Positions 36,633 through 48,128 of a DNA stretch of 64,000 nt are shown one piece after another. Each line of letters opens with the position of its first letter. The stretch's first letter is position 1. Under the pieces are notes generated by a model. It was not told where the DNA came from. It made no database searches and saw only the letters and a program-made list of their open reading frames with translations. A program made the translations under genes and the position numbers. The stretch is taken from NCBI GenBank assembly GCA_000827325.1, contig KN832878.1, positions 62,001 through 126,000 of the forward strand. Reading direction: 5' to 3'. The DNA is from Oidiodendron maius Zn. Lineage: Eukaryota > Ascomycota > Leotiomycetes > Myxotrichaceae.

Positions 36633-36821
36633 TGTCACTCTCCAGTCCAGGATTAGTGGTGGAGAAGTACGGAATCTCGAGATTTTGATGTCGCTTGAGC
36701 GCTCTCTGTACAAATTATTTCGGCGAGGTAGCGCTAGGCTGATTTCGTCAACCAGACATCGCGTCTCCTCATCGCGTATTAAACGTCGTTGAAGTCAGAG
36801 TATTCCTGGACTGGCTTGATC

Positions 36822-36851
36822 ATGATCTCCGTTCTTTGGCATTCTATTTAA
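36822..36851 (+). promoter_or_regulatory. Nine-codon upstream ORF ending 2 nt before RTT109
   Basis: An ATG at 36822 starts MISVLWHSI and stops with TAA at 36849-36851; the RTT109 ATG is at 36854. The promoter gap to mL57 is only 221 bp, so whether the mRNA includes this ATG depends on the transcription start site, which I cannot see. Confidence 0.4.
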
Positions 36852-36853
36852 TC

Positions 36854-38509
36854 ATGGCTGCGCATGAGAGGCTGCGGAAGTCACCTACTCTCTCTCAATT
36901 ACTGGCTGCAGCCCTCCCCAAAGACGTCAATTTTAGGATATATCATCTGTCCACACCCCCTACACGCAGTTCAGCCCTATATTCGTCCCCACCTGGAGAG
37001 CGGCCAGATAGGACGTATTGCGAGAGCCATTTTTTGTCTGCTTCTATTCAAGTCCCATCAAAAGATGGCACCTCAAGCGGGACTGAGGTACTTGTTTTCG
37101 CCATCGAAGTCCTGATTTACTCCACGGGCTTCAACATGACATTCTTCGTCTCAAAAGCTGATTCTACTGGCTATTTACACCTACTGAACCTGCCAAAAGG
37201 ATCGCCATCACCACTTCGTGAGATAAGTGGTGCCTTCTTATTACACCTCGTTATGCAGCGACAGAGGCGGAATATCCAAAGCGTAATATCTCTTTTCGCA
37301 CGAGCCCAGGATCAATATCTATTTCCTGGAAGTGTCGAATACAGCGGCAAGCATGTCCTGGATGATCGAGGTTTGGTGCGTTGGTGGTGCCAGGTCCTCA
37401 ATTCCTTGATCGAAGATGCGAAGTCATCGGCCCAGCCAGCTACCTCACGGTGGGAGGGTGTGAGAGGGTATTTGGTTGTACCAGGCCTCGATTCCCATGA
37501 AACTATGGCATACATACCAAGAGCGTCAAAATCACTTTGGTCAATGGGACACCCCTTGAAGCAGATCTCCAGACACAACAATGATGTTCCACCCAGATGT
37601 CTCATCCCCCATTTCCCGGACGACCCAAAGGCTCGCTACTTGGATGAGCTTGACGATGAAATTACCAAAGGCGAGCACAGTACCAGTGGACAGTGGAAGA
37701 GTGTGCGATCAACTGACCAATTTTGGGATATGATGGCTTTTCGACAGGAATGCTCAGCAGGAAGATTGGTGGGTTTCATATGGGTAGTATTTACGCCGGC
37801 GGGTCAATCGCTGCCTCAACTTGCAGAGTCAGTAGCTGGCGACAGTCAGAGCACTGCTGCGACCTTGGACAGCCTCGCCAATTCGTCATTTGGGCCAGAC
37901 ACACCCTTGACAGCGCCATCCAGCCAGAATGTTCCTACAAGCTCTCCACGCAAGCAGCCCAAAGCGAGAGCTCTGGAAGAATCTCGGCAAGCAGCACGTT
38001 CTTCAAAGCCTCGCATCCTCAAACGCAAGAAGCTTACCGGCCCGATTGTTCCACGACGGCCGCGAGTCAAAACTGAGAACAGGAATTATGCTCTTGAAAT
38101 CCCAGAAAGCACAGCCTATTATGTGTGGCCTGCCGAAGGAAAAGGCCAAGTCATCGTCGAAGAATCAGCTTACAAACGAATTACGGAGCTTCTTCTCCGT
38201 CTAGATTTTGCGAATCTAGAACTCGCCAGCTCCAGCTCGGTAAGATGGATCTCCGAAGTCCGATCTGGAGCTTGGGGAAGCATGAGAGAGGCTTGGGGCC
38301 AGATGATCACTGGCACTAAAGCGACTCAGACTCCAAGCATTACAGCGACTGCTGGTGTTAATACGCTTAACATGGGGCTCGTAAAGAAGAAGAGGAAAGC
38401 CGATATAAGTGAGAAGAAAGAGGAACATGCTACGATGGACACAGGGGCATCTACTCACCCGGTCAATGTTCTTTCGGCTGGTATGATCCGGAAGAAGGCC
38501 AAGACTTAA
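36854..38509 (+). CDS. RTT109: Histone acetyltransferase Rtt109 (KAT11)
   Basis: Rtt109 acetylates H3 Lys56 and Lys9 on newly made histones, with chaperones Asf1 and Vps75, and supports genome stability. A single exon of 551 aa, longer than the yeast enzyme (436 aa). The catalytic core runs from residue 1 to about 410. Recognised blocks are FLSASIQVPSKDG, LVFAIEVLIYSTGFNMTFFVSKADSTGY, LVRWWCQVLNSL, GYLVVPGLDSHET, DDPKARYLDEL and QFWDMMAFRQECSAGRLVGF. A Ser-rich insertion (about 315-390) precedes a final core segment near 405-475, and the tail carries basic nuclear-signal-like stretches (KKKRKAD, RKKAKT). The ATG at 36854 is preferred; the open frame upstream has only TTG. Confidence 0.93.
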   Translation: MAAHERLRKSPTLSQLLAAALPKDVNFRIYHLSTPPTRSSALYSSPPGERPDRTYCESHFLSASIQVPSKDGTSSGTEVLVFAIEVLIYSTGFNMTFFVSKADSTGYLHLLNLPKGSPSPLREISGAFLLHLVMQRQRRNIQSVISLFARAQDQYLFPGSVEYSGKHVLDDRGLVRWWCQVLNSLIEDAKSSAQPATSRWEGVRGYLVVPGLDSHETMAYIPRASKSLWSMGHPLKQISRHNNDVPPRCLIPHFPDDPKARYLDELDDEITKGEHSTSGQWKSVRSTDQFWDMMAFRQECSAGRLVGFIWVVFTPAGQSLPQLAESVAGDSQSTAATLDSLANSSFGPDTPLTAPSSQNVPTSSPRKQPKARALEESRQAARSSKPRILKRKKLTGPIVPRRPRVKTENRNYALEIPESTAYYVWPAEGKGQVIVEESAYKRITELLLRLDFANLELASSSSVRWISEVRSGAWGSMREAWGQMITGTKATQTPSITATAGVNTLNMGLVKKKRKADISEKKEEHATMDTGASTHPVNVLSAGMIRKKAKT

Positions 38510-39113
38510 AAAGGATATTCGATGGTTTTTCGAAGCGCAGGCGTTCATCGGTGTGATGGTTTGAGAGTAGGCTAGGGCGTTGAATAACTGGAAATAAAGA
38601 ATACCCAGGATAAGTTCGCTTGCAATAGAAATAAGTTCAAGCCAGTTCTCGCTGGATTGATTGGAAGACGCCTGCGTAAGTAAACTCCCTGAGTATGTCG
38701 GTGAACTGTCATGATTGGGTACACTTGCCCTATATGGAAGCCAATAAGCGCCACCAAATTCTATATATCATAGTTAAATATCCAAAACATCTACATTTCA
38801 TTATGTTCTTCCAAAGCAATAGAGCCAGGACGGCCTTTAAGGATCGAAGTCCGTGCACACGATACTACAGAATCACTTCTACTTTATGGCGCTAGTACCG
38901 TTGTGTATTAGCCTAGCCTTCGGCAAACTCCAAAAATTATTCTGGGCCGAAGCACAAAAGATGCTCTCCAAACTCTCAGTGCCGCTACTCTCTAAATACG
39001 CCCAAAATGTAGGGTTTTAATACCTCCAAGAGAGATGTTGATTTGTGCTAATATCTTCTAGAATTCTTCTCAAACCACCCCCCCACCCGCTATAATACCC
39101 AATATCGCACAAA
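38510..39113. other. Intergenic region RTT109 / NOP10
   Basis: About 600 bp holding the RTT109 3' end and the NOP10 promoter. A run of C (about 39077-39088) lies near the NOP10 start. No gene is seen. Confidence 0.45.
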
Positions 39114-39386
39114 ATGCATCTTATGTACACCATTGATGCCAATGGCAAACGCATTTACACGCTGCACAAGGTCGTTGCGGGCGAAGTAACCAAGTCTGCT
39201 CACCCTGCGAGATTTTCGCCGGATGACAAGTACTCGAGACATCGGGTGACGCTGAAGAAGAGATACGGGTTACTCTTGACCCAGCAGAGTGAGTCTGATC
39301 TTTTGAGATTTGCGAGTCGGTATGCTTGTAAAAATGCTAATATGAGTTTGTGTAATTTAGAGGACTTAAAAGTATTAGGCCAATAA
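39114..39386 (+). CDS. NOP10: H/ACA ribonucleoprotein subunit Nop10
   Basis: Nop10 is a small core protein of H/ACA snoRNPs that guide rRNA pseudouridylation, and of telomerase RNP in animals. Two exons (39114-39288, 39361-39386) give 66 aa, close to the usual 64. Nearly the whole length is diagnostic: [40 protein letters not shown], then [10 protein letters not shown]. The intron (GTGAGT..TTTAG, branch TGCTAAT) is 72 nt, a multiple of three, and has no stop in frame, so a retained-intron mRNA would encode 90 residues. The spliced form is preferred because of the family length and good splice signals. Confidence 0.93.
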   Translation: MHLMYTIDANGKRIYTLHKVVAGEVTKSAHPARFSPDDKYSRHRVTLKKRYGLLLTQQSESDLLRFASRYACKNANMSLCNLEDLKVLGQ

Positions 39387-39674
39387 ACCGTTTGAGAGAA
39401 GAATGGGTGGCAGTGGGGAAGGCGAGATGGAGGGAACCGGTCAGACGCATTAATTTCTTAGAGGCATCTTTTTAAGAATACTACATGGAGTACGGGGAGT
39501 TTTGAGGGCGTTGAGAACACTGCTCATAGTTGCAATTGGCCAATGTTAGGTATCGGAAGTCATTAAAGATTTGCAAATGTTATCTACCTAGCCACAGTTC
39601 CAGTTCCATATGTATGCCATGATCTTTAATAGTTGCTCCCCTTAACGCCCAAACTCCAGATGTTATCGACATAA

Positions 39675-40976
39675 CTAACGTCTCTTTTTCGAATTCACGT
39701 TCTTCCCCGCGCCTATCTTTGGTCTACCGCCTGCCCCTCCTCTATCGCCAGATAAGATATTGGGGAGATAATCCTCATCCATAAGGTCCTTCTCTTTCCT
39801 TCTACTAGTCATAGCTCGCACGTATTCCTTCTGATCTTCCGCCAGAATTAGGCTTTGGCCCCAACCTCCTTTTCCGCCCCCCGGCACAAGCTTCCCATTT
39901 GAGGAGCCGGCGACTGGCTTTGGAATGCTGTAGACATTTCCCCGGGTATTCCACTGCATGTTCTTTTTAAGATGCACCTTGAAGGTCCCGTTTTGGTCTG
40001 TTGAGCAGGACGTTCGAAGAAGAGTAGGCTTCCCACATCGAGGGCAAAACTGCTTGCTCATATCTTTTGTAATGTCAAAACACGCATGGCATCTCAGAAC
40101 CCAGGTCTTCAGTTGACGTATACGTTGTAAGGATGGAGAGAGAAGATTGAGGTTCATTCGGAGGAGGACGTTCTGCATGGCAAAATCTGACGTGATAGTT
40201 GCTACTTGAATAATCTTCTGTTCCCCCTGTGGCTCTGCAGAGGTAATTCCGTCCTTTTCTTGGTGTTTCTTGAGGTTCGACGGCGTGATCCAGCCTTCAT
40301 CATCTGATTTAGAGACCTGCTCTTCTTCGACAGAGCAGCTGTGCTCAATATTTAAGTCTTCCAAGGCAGGTGCGGAGGTATGGCCAGGTCCGAGTGCAGT
40401 CGATTCTGTATTCGATTTACGCGTTAAAGACAGCTGAGCGAGATCGGATGGGTCAATTGTTTTGGGTATTTCGAGATCACTTCCTCCCATGTCGTCTGAT
40501 CTATCCGCTTGAGCGGCTTCCGTCGAAGTTTCGGCACCATTTGTAGAGGTTTCTACTCCAATTTCATCTTTAATGGACGCAGGCGGGGACCCGTTTAATC
40601 TCGTCTGCCCAGGCACGCTTCTCAGTCTCCAGTCCCCATGATTCCTCTCGCACTCAATCTCGTATGCGAGAGCCATCAAGTGTATATCAGGTCGACTAAG
40701 TACCTCCAAGTCACCGGTCCTTCTAGCAAAATCTGTGATAACCTTTACGCTCGCTGTTTTCGGCGATCGCAATGTCAGAAATGGTAGCAGAGTCGACTCT
40801 ATTCGAGCTCGAGTCGTGGCATCTCGGATTTCGTCAATAACCGCAGGGATGGTGAGGATCGTTTGGGCCTGGCCCAGGAGTGTTGAAACAGGAGGTTCAT
40901 TTTTTATGATGGGGCCTGCATCAATAATGAGTGTGTGTATCGGCTTGATTGCATTTGGAGCTATTTGTGACGCCAT
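39675..40976 (-). CDS. NOB1: 20S pre-rRNA endonuclease Nob1
   Basis: Nob1 cuts 20S pre-rRNA at site D in the cytoplasm to make mature 18S rRNA. A single exon of 433 aa. The PIN domain starts with HTLIIDAGPII (catalytic Asp) and continues TIPAVIDEIRD, SRPDIHLMALAYEIE, with the expected acidic residues. An acidic linker (about 135-255) includes the GWITPSN motif. The zinc ribbon reads WVLRCHACF and FCPRCGKPTLLRTSC, four Cys in two pairs. The C-terminal region KVHLKKNMQWNTRGNVYSIP and the basic end match the family. It converges on NOP10 with 288 bp between stops. Confidence 0.96.
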   Translation of the reverse strand: MASQIAPNAIKPIHTLIIDAGPIIKNEPPVSTLLGQAQTILTIPAVIDEIRDATTRARIESTLLPFLTLRSPKTASVKVITDFARRTGDLEVLSRPDIHLMALAYEIECERNHGDWRLRSVPGQTRLNGSPPASIKDEIGVETSTNGAETSTEAAQADRSDDMGGSDLEIPKTIDPSDLAQLSLTRKSNTESTALGPGHTSAPALEDLNIEHSCSVEEEQVSKSDDEGWITPSNLKKHQEKDGITSAEPQGEQKIIQVATITSDFAMQNVLLRMNLNLLSPSLQRIRQLKTWVLRCHACFDITKDMSKQFCPRCGKPTLLRTSCSTDQNGTFKVHLKKNMQWNTRGNVYSIPKPVAGSSNGKLVPGGGKGGWGQSLILAEDQKEYVRAMTSRRKEKDLMDEDYLPNILSGDRGGAGGRPKIGAGKNVNSKKRR

Positions 40977-43900
40977 TATTACTGTGTGCTCAGGTTTGCG
41001 GGGAGAAAGTAAAAAATTGCCGTGCCTTTTATCTTATCGAATATAAGTGGCAGAATGATAAGGCGGTGGATCCATGCCAATCATGTGATTCAAAGCCTGG
41101 AATATTTGGCGGCTACTGTCAAGAATTCTAGATCTTATGTTCTCATCAGCCAGCAAGACGACTGTCATCGGCTCCTCACGTTGCAAAGACGTGGAGATAT
41201 GAAAGGAGTTGAGCGACTCTGGTAGGTATTATGGAGGGAGTTCAACATCTTTCTGTTTGTTCTAGTAAGTGCAGGTTGCTTGTCCCTGAACTTAATTATC
41301 CGGATGGCACTTTCTTCATCTTTATCAAGTTCTCTTTTTCCATACAGTACATGCTAGTTTATAAAATATTTCCTGGTTCATAGGCTAAAATTTGCTGTCT
41401 TTTTATTAATCTGCCCATTCGAGAGACTTCCACATGGAGATACTAGCAATTGAATGAGTAAACTGCATACCGATTATTCTAGGCCACTTGGAATGGTTTT
41501 ACAGAGTGGTAGGCCATGATCTGTCTCCCTTGGCTGCCCACCTCAGGATAAAGGGCTTCTTATCAACAATGGCCGCTACGTGGACAAGATGCAGCGGTAT
41601 TCGGCAATATTATACAGCGCCCATATGGCCTTGCGAAGATCCTTCCACGGAATCACGATTCTGCCCTTCCCGCTATCCTGAATCAGCTTGACCATGTTAT
41701 GACCACGCGCAACATTTGTCGTCGCTTCATGCTAAGGAAATGTTCAGCATAGCAGTGTGGTTTAGCCCATGACGCGATATTTTGTGATGCATTATGGAGC
41801 CTCTGTGGGAAATGCCTACCGATTGTCGACGGTATCTGAAAAGGATCCAAACCGCCCTTACGCCAAGGGAGAAAATGTGACGATGGGCTCCCGAGCTGAT
41901 CCAGCTCCAACCCTCATGGATTATATTAGTATTGGGGGAGCAATATCTGTCAGATATTATATCATTTGAGCCTCCTAGTGTTGAACCTTACGGCTGGGTT
42001 GTATACAGTACCACTACCATCACTAACACATCTACTTGCGAGATCGGATGGGCAAAAGTGCATGGAAGAGGTCTATGATGTTGAAATAGGAGAAGACACA
42101 GAAAGGGGGCAAAGTTGGATTAGAGCAAGGAGGCTAAGATGAGTTCATCAGAGGTGCAATAGATAAGACCGCTGTAACGGAGTTTATTCGCTTTAGACTG
42201 TGACAAACACTACCGGTACTGCCATTCTCAAATCTAAGCTATTTGGAAATAATACTCCTGGGGCTTTCCCGTGCCTTTATTAGTCTTCATGTCTTTAGGG
42301 CTATACATCGAATTTAAACTTTCGACGATCCCTGAGTCGCTTCTCGCCAAACTCTGGAGTACTGTATAAAGCAACGGGCTGGTCCTGATTTCCGTCTCTC
42401 CAATGTGAAACAGAAACAATGGATTCCAAGACACTAGCTATCGCCAGTCTCTTCTTGGCAATCTTGCAACTCCACCTACAGAATGCAGAACATGTCACGT
42501 GCCACACTGCCCTTCCTTTCCCTTTCCGGCTTCGCTAAGTACTATACTCTGACGATTTCCACGACCAGAGTCACCTATCCTTCTTTGAACTTTCTTCTTC
42601 CTTGTCTGCGATGTACTTCTGATTTCAACGTCCAGCTATCTTATACAAAGAGTTCCGAAATGTTCAAATGCAACGGCCCGATTTCTAGGAAAGACCTGCG
42701 GTGTCGCGCCGATACTTGCGCTTCAAACGCTCTATGGATTGAGCCGGCTTACAGGCCCCGTACCCATGGCGATGCAAGATGATAGATATCTAATCATGTG
42801 CTCAGCTTTAAACTGAATCCAATTAGGCTCAAGAACTCGTCCAACGCTAGAAGAACGGCCGCAAAACTGTTCGAATAGTATTCATTGAATCCCTTAGGTC
42901 GAGATATACTCCTTCCGCTACTATCGTTCTTACCTTTCCTTAGTGCCCGATGAATTGCTATCTTCGGCCTTGATCATCTTAGCCCATGATAGGGGATGCC
43001 GTGAATCAGGCGCCTTGTTCCCTGTCACCTGGCCTTCTCAGACACATTGGGTCGGCCTTGTGTCCAAACCATGGTTACTTTGGTCCAATTAGAACTGAAC
43101 TGCAGAACCGACCACGAAACCTATTTCAGGACACTTAAAATCAACCTCATTTGTCAAACGTCGAGCCTACAGCCGAACTCTCAGGGGTTCGCTCTTTCTC
43201 TCGCATCCTCAACATACTCTCCTCATTTATACGCTGGCACTTGCAGGCAGATGATGCATAGCCTGTGGCATTGTCGAATACTGGGTGTGCCATTGGCCGA
43301 AGGCTGCCGTATGAGCTTGAAAAACTGCCTTATGGACCGCGAAGGGAGTGAATCGAGGAACGAGGCAACCAGGCTAGCCAACGAAATACGCCCGGCCTGT
43401 TGAGCAGTAAGGAACACTCCATGCACCTTCCCAGCTGACCCTTGACAACTGCTGCAGCGAGACAGAATATAAAGATGACAACACCCCCAACACTGGTGGC
43501 ACCGGGCAACTGATTTTCTTAACGAAAAGAGGCCCTCATGAAATAACCCCATTCTTCTGGTTGGCACTTCTGGCCTTTCAGGCCACCCCGACATTCGAAC
43601 TTTCGAATAGTCGCTAAAACTTTGCAGGAATGTTACGAGGCTTTGATTCGCCAGAATGCATCAAACCCCGCATGTGAAAGGCATCCTCACACTTGGAGGA
43701 CCGTCGAATCAGCTGTTTGTTCGGCCACACACTTTGATCAAGTTTACGGTCTTTTTGGCTGCGATAGCTGTTCAAGATATAGACGGGAGGGGGCTCTCCG
43801 CCCACAGAGCCGCATGATTTGCTACTGGGAGGCACTGATGCAATCGATTTGTGGTCGCGAGTCCTCCTTGCCGCACGCCTCATGGCCCTTCTGAGGGACT

Positions 43901-44828
43901 TTCTAGTCCTCCGACTCGTCTCAATCGATGTCAGGGTTCTATTACCAGATTCCTATTCCATGAAAACTATGTGATTATTACAACGACTCTGTCCACAGTG
44001 CTATCAGACGTTTCAGTCTGCAAGCATCGGGCCGAGGGCGCCCAAAAATGTGGCCCTAGATATCACATAGCGATTGGATGTTCCTGTGAGAGACCTGGAT
44101 GGAGCAGCTGTCTTCAGAGCCATGTTACCAGGATACGTTTGGCTCTGTCGGGATCCCAACTCCATGCCACATGTTGGCTCCTCAGTAGTCGTTATACTTC
44201 CGGCGCTCGCTCCCCACATTGGGAGAGTCAAAATAGCCGGGAGTGAGTTGCGATAGCGAAGATTTCCTCCAGCACCTCCTCCCTTTGAGTCCCGGGGCAT
44301 GCCATGAGTGTATTCTACGCATTAGCCACCTTGCTCACGCTCTGCTGGTCCTCTATGTGTTCTCTTTCCTTCGGCCAATTCATTTTATTCTGACGCAGAC
44401 CTCTCTTCTTCTCTCAAGCATAGTGGCTGCTGGTATGATAGGCAGACGTGCATCATGCATCTCATGCAACCCTGCCGCCAGTTACCAAGGATGTTTCCAA
44501 ACCAAAGCATACGGGACTGCCAGCCTCGCACAATATGGTCACGCGCAGCACTTGAAGCACTAGGTATCTTGGGTTGGAGATTCCGGTTGCTGACATTTGG
44601 AAAACAGACCATTCGTATCTCATTATCATCTCTCCATTCTTTCTCTATATTATCCACACTTGTCGAAGTCGACTCAGGCTTTACTGCAGAGCGCATCCGA
44701 GTCACTAATCACTTATATTACTTGTACTTTTCCTATTATACATATGCTAGATGAGGAAGGTTCATGTAGGTCGCTTACTCTCTAGTAAATTCGGAATCAT
44801 GTTATGCACATCTAAACGAAACTTATAG
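40977..44828. other. Gene-poor island, left part
   Basis: Nearly 4 kb without a gene I can support. Open frames on both strands are 60-130 codons, overlap one another and show no recognisable domain. Base composition is ordinary, not the extreme AT-richness expected from repeat-induced point mutation. A series of minus-strand frames at 44705-44385, 44300-44013, 43883-43614 and 43594-43223 could be remains of one decayed gene, but I cannot join them with credible splice sites. No terminal repeats or transposase motifs were seen. Confidence 0.4.
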
Positions 44829-45539
44829 AAACCGCGTACGGGTTCTCATAGCTCTTCCTCCAAGACATCACGTCTCACAGGAACGACATCCACCAGCTTT
44901 TTCTTCACCGTAAATGAGCTACAAATAAATGATGACACTCAGCTAGGCGGCGTTGTACCCCAAGCACTGTATGATCACTGGACACCCCCACTCTATTCTG
45001 ACGGCTTTACTCGCACATTTAGGGAGAGAGTATACCAGTGGACGGATGGAGTCATCAATAACGCCGGTGTAAATTACGAAACTGTGTCTGGAACGTACAC
45101 CCGTTATACGACTGCCTCGGTATTCTACTCCGATCAAATGCTGCAATTCCGAGCTACGGTATCTGATCCTACTGTGCATAACATGGCGGAAGCGGAACCG
45201 CCATATCATCGTTGGTACCGTCTTTCATTCCACAATGAACCAGGAGTATCTAGGGTCGATATTGCTGGCAGAGATAATTTTATCCATGGCACAGGAGCCA
45301 CTTGGGTGGCTCCGCTTGGCCTAGAAAACTACTGCTATCCCAATACAAGCACCTCGGCAAACCATGGCCTCGCTGGAAACCTTGGCATCTTAATAGCCTT
45401 AATAGCATTCTCTTGCAGTCCTGAGAGTCTGGACAATGTTTTGATGTACCATAGAGCATGGGATAACTACATGTGGAGAGGCCATCCTTACCCGTCTGGG
45501 AGTACGCGCGCAATTGGGTCTAAAAGTTATGAATACTGA
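44829..45539 (+). other. Unassigned open reading frame, candidate orphan gene or gene relic
   Basis: A frame open for about 236 codons runs from just after a TAG at 44826 to the TGA at 45537-45539. The first good ATG is at 45084 (151 codons). Upstream of it the protein-like reading continues, for example SFFFTVNELQINDDTQLGG and SDGFTRTFRERVYQWTDGV, and a splice acceptor (TCTCACAG) lies at about 44880. So a missing first exon is possible. Composition is that of a soluble, Tyr/Trp/Asn-rich protein with one hydrophobic stretch (LAGNLGILIALIAFSC). I recognise no family. It could be a secreted orphan, a transferred gene, or a decayed fragment. Confidence 0.4.
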
Positions 45540-46502
45540 CTCGGCCGCAGGGATCGCACAGAGGGGCGTTGTCGTGGAAGTCTTTTATGATCCCCATAAT
45601 AGACATGGCTCTACCAGAACAAAGTTAGCGGACCTTGAAATGGAGGGGGGTGCAATTCTTAACTGATCTACGTAAAAGGGCTTAATAACTTAGCCTCTTT
45701 CGATCAACAGTCATTACAGCAAGGTTCTTTGTGAGATAGGATTTCTCTCTATATTTCTATATAGAGTATCAACGCGAATGAATTACATACATTTCCGATT
45801 TTTTAGACCTTGGGGTTGGCCATTCCCACTCTCTTCAAGCACTGAACTTGGAAAATCTAAGAATGGATTCAGCCTTAAATATTAAGCTTAGAATACCAGG
45901 TTCTGCGCTGCATATACAAACGATTGGATGTGTAAGGTAGATTTCACGTAATCGGAATACGAAATAGAGTTTCTGGTTCAATTGTGCGATACGGCGATTT
46001 CGTACGAAGATTTGCTGCCCCGTGAGATGTGATCGTGGGATATATGAATGGTATTAGTCTGGATAATGGAGGATGCTGCATGCCCTATAAACTGGCAGAT
46101 TTTGAATGGAGCTTTGGCGTTTCAGGCTTGAGAGGTATTGTATTTGGTATCACGCTACTAGGAATGTATCTCTACCCAGCTTAACCTAAAGTTCTGACCC
46201 CTTTATGCCACATTTTTATTCTAATTTACCAGAATGTTCTATTTGAGATTGATTTTGTGCATATGATCAAGCCGGTGATTTTGCAAACAGTCTCCGAATC
46301 AACGGGACGAAATAGACATCCTGCAGCAGGTTATCAACTCGGAGAAGGGAATATACGGCTAATGGGCATGTGATGATTGTATTGCCATTGCTTTTTCAAG
46401 TTGGGAATACACAGTTCTATCAAGCCAATGCCAAAAGTTAGACCATCCCCCTAACGCCACGCTGTATGCAGTCCTCTCGTTGTTGACACTTGCACATGAA
46501 AC
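45540..46502. other. Gene-poor island, right part
   Basis: About 960 bp, AT-rich, up to the SRP54 stop codon. No long open frame. A 20-base hairpin-capable inverted repeat with 8-base arms (CTCTATAT / ATATAGAG) is at 45747-45766. Confidence 0.45.
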
Positions 46503-48128
46503 CTACCGACGCGCTCTACCAGCACCGCCCATGCCAGGCATGCCACCCATCATTCCTCCCATTTGCTTCATCATTGCCTGCATATCCATGCCACCAGGCA
46601 TGCCTCCACCTCCTCCGCCGCCGCCCAACATCTTCATTAGCGACGCCATATCTGGCATCCCGCCACCTGCGCCTCCAGCTCCTCCCATACTGGCCAACCG
46701 CTTCTGCATCGCGGCCATCTGCTGTTGCTTATTAACACCTCCCAAGGCTCCTTGAGCTCTCTGCATATTCTTCATGTTTCCACCCATCTTCTTTGCCATG
46801 CCAGCCATCATTTTATGCTGGGTCAAGAGATCTTCAACCTCTCGCACGCTGGTACCACTGCCGAAGGCTATCCTCGTCATCCGAGTAGGTTGTTCCGTGA
46901 AGATCTTCCCATCGCTGTCTAACTCCTTTGTCGTCATAGAATCGCAAATGTAGATCATGCGTTTGAGCTTCATAGATCCTTCCTCATCGTCCATGCCCTG
47001 CATCATGCCACTCATACCAGGGATCATGCCGGCCATTTTGGATAATGGGCCCATCTTCATAATATTTGACAGCTGGTCTCGGAGATCGCGGACTGTGAAC
47101 ACGCCTTCGGCGATATGCTTCATGGTGTCTTTCTGGTCCAGCTTCAGGGACTGCACGTGTTCCACGAGCCCTTGCATATCACCCATGCCGAGGAGTTTCG
47201 ATACGAATTGCTGAGGCGCAAACCGTTCCAAATCTAGCATATGCTCTCCCGTTCCGATGAAGACGATCGGCGTATGTGTTGCCGCAACTGCTGAGATGGC
47301 ACCTCCTCCACTGGCATGTCCATCCGTTTTGGTAATTATAATGGCGCCAAAATCAGCAGTCTCCTTGAACGCCTTACTCTGGGCCTCCGCCTGTTGACCA
47401 ATACTGGCATCCAGAACCATTATAGTTTGATCGGGCTTGACTGCAGTTTGAATATCAACCATTTCTTGGAACAAGGCATCTTCTTGTCGATGCCTTCCAC
47501 TCGTATCCACAATGATGATCTCAAATCTCTCCTTCTTGAATTTGTCCACACCCTCTTTTGCCACCACTGCGGGGTCCGTCTGTGTAAGCGATCCATAGTA
47601 GGGGATTTTCGCTTTCGTAGCATTCTGCTTCAGTTGATCAAATGCACCTGCTCGGAAAGTGTCTGCGCAAACCAGGCAAGCCTTGAAACCTCGTGACTGA
47701 TAATGTCTTGCCAGTTTCGTGCAAGTAGTTGTCTTTCCAGCACCTTGTAAGCCTACAAACATTATAACATTTGGCTTCCCTTTCTTCGGTTTGAAAGGTT
47801 CTGCATGGGGATCCACGAGTTTGACCAGCTCATCAAAGACCGTCTTCTGGATGAGTCGTTTCTTGTTCACGCCGGGAGCGAGCTCTTTGAAATTTACAGC
47901 CGTTTTGATGGACTTCTGTAGCTTGCTGACCAAGCGTACGTTCACATCGGCTTCGAGAAGCGCAGAACAAATTTCCTTGATCATGCCTTCAAACGCCTGA
48001 GATTTGTTAGTTTTTGAGGCCGGTAGGGTTTTGGGTAAGTTGGCAACAACCTTTTCGTCAAGGTTACTAGACCGCGTCAGATCACTGACGGCGGCATTAA
48101 TACGCCGTCCTAAATCTTGAAGAACCAT
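46503..48128 (-). CDS. SRP54: Signal recognition particle 54-kDa subunit (Srp54)
   Basis: The SRP GTPase binds signal sequences on ribosomes and delivers them to the SRP receptor at the ER. A single exon of 541 aa. The N domain starts [17 protein letters not shown]. The G domain carries [20 protein letters not shown] (G1), [28 protein letters not shown] (G3) and [12 protein letters not shown] (G4). The M domain holds [17 protein letters not shown] and many methionines; a Gly/Met-rich tail (about 480-541) with runs of Gly is longer than in yeast. The frame is open for 52 codons upstream but has no ATG there. It is divergent from RRP15. Confidence 0.96.
   Translation of the reverse strand: MVLQDLGRRINAAVSDLTRSSNLDEKVVANLPKTLPASKTNKSQAFEGMIKEICSALLEADVNVRLVSKLQKSIKTAVNFKELAPGVNKKRLIQKTVFDELVKLVDPHAEPFKPKKGKPNVIMFVGLQGAGKTTTCTKLARHYQSRGFKACLVCADTFRAGAFDQLKQNATKAKIPYYGSLTQTDPAVVAKEGVDKFKKERFEIIIVDTSGRHRQEDALFQEMVDIQTAVKPDQTIMVLDASIGQQAEAQSKAFKETADFGAIIITKTDGHASGGGAISAVAATHTPIVFIGTGEHMLDLERFAPQQFVSKLLGMGDMQGLVEHVQSLKLDQKDTMKHIAEGVFTVRDLRDQLSNIMKMGPLSKMAGMIPGMSGMMQGMDDEEGSMKLKRMIYICDSMTTKELDSDGKIFTEQPTRMTRIAFGSGTSVREVEDLLTQHKMMAGMAKKMGGNMKNMQRAQGALGGVNKQQQMAAMQKRLASMGGAGGAGGGMPDMASLMKMLGGGGGGGGMPGGMDMQAMMKQMGGMMGGMPGMGGAGRARR

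Noticed and set aside
43223-44705. Series of minus-strand frames as one spliced gene
   Set aside because: I could not find splice sites that keep a frame, and no domain was recognised. Left as a possible relic only.
45747-45766. Hairpin CTCTATAT-TTCT-ATATAGAG
   Set aside because: Short AT-rich inverted repeats are common by chance; no terminator or mobile-element context.
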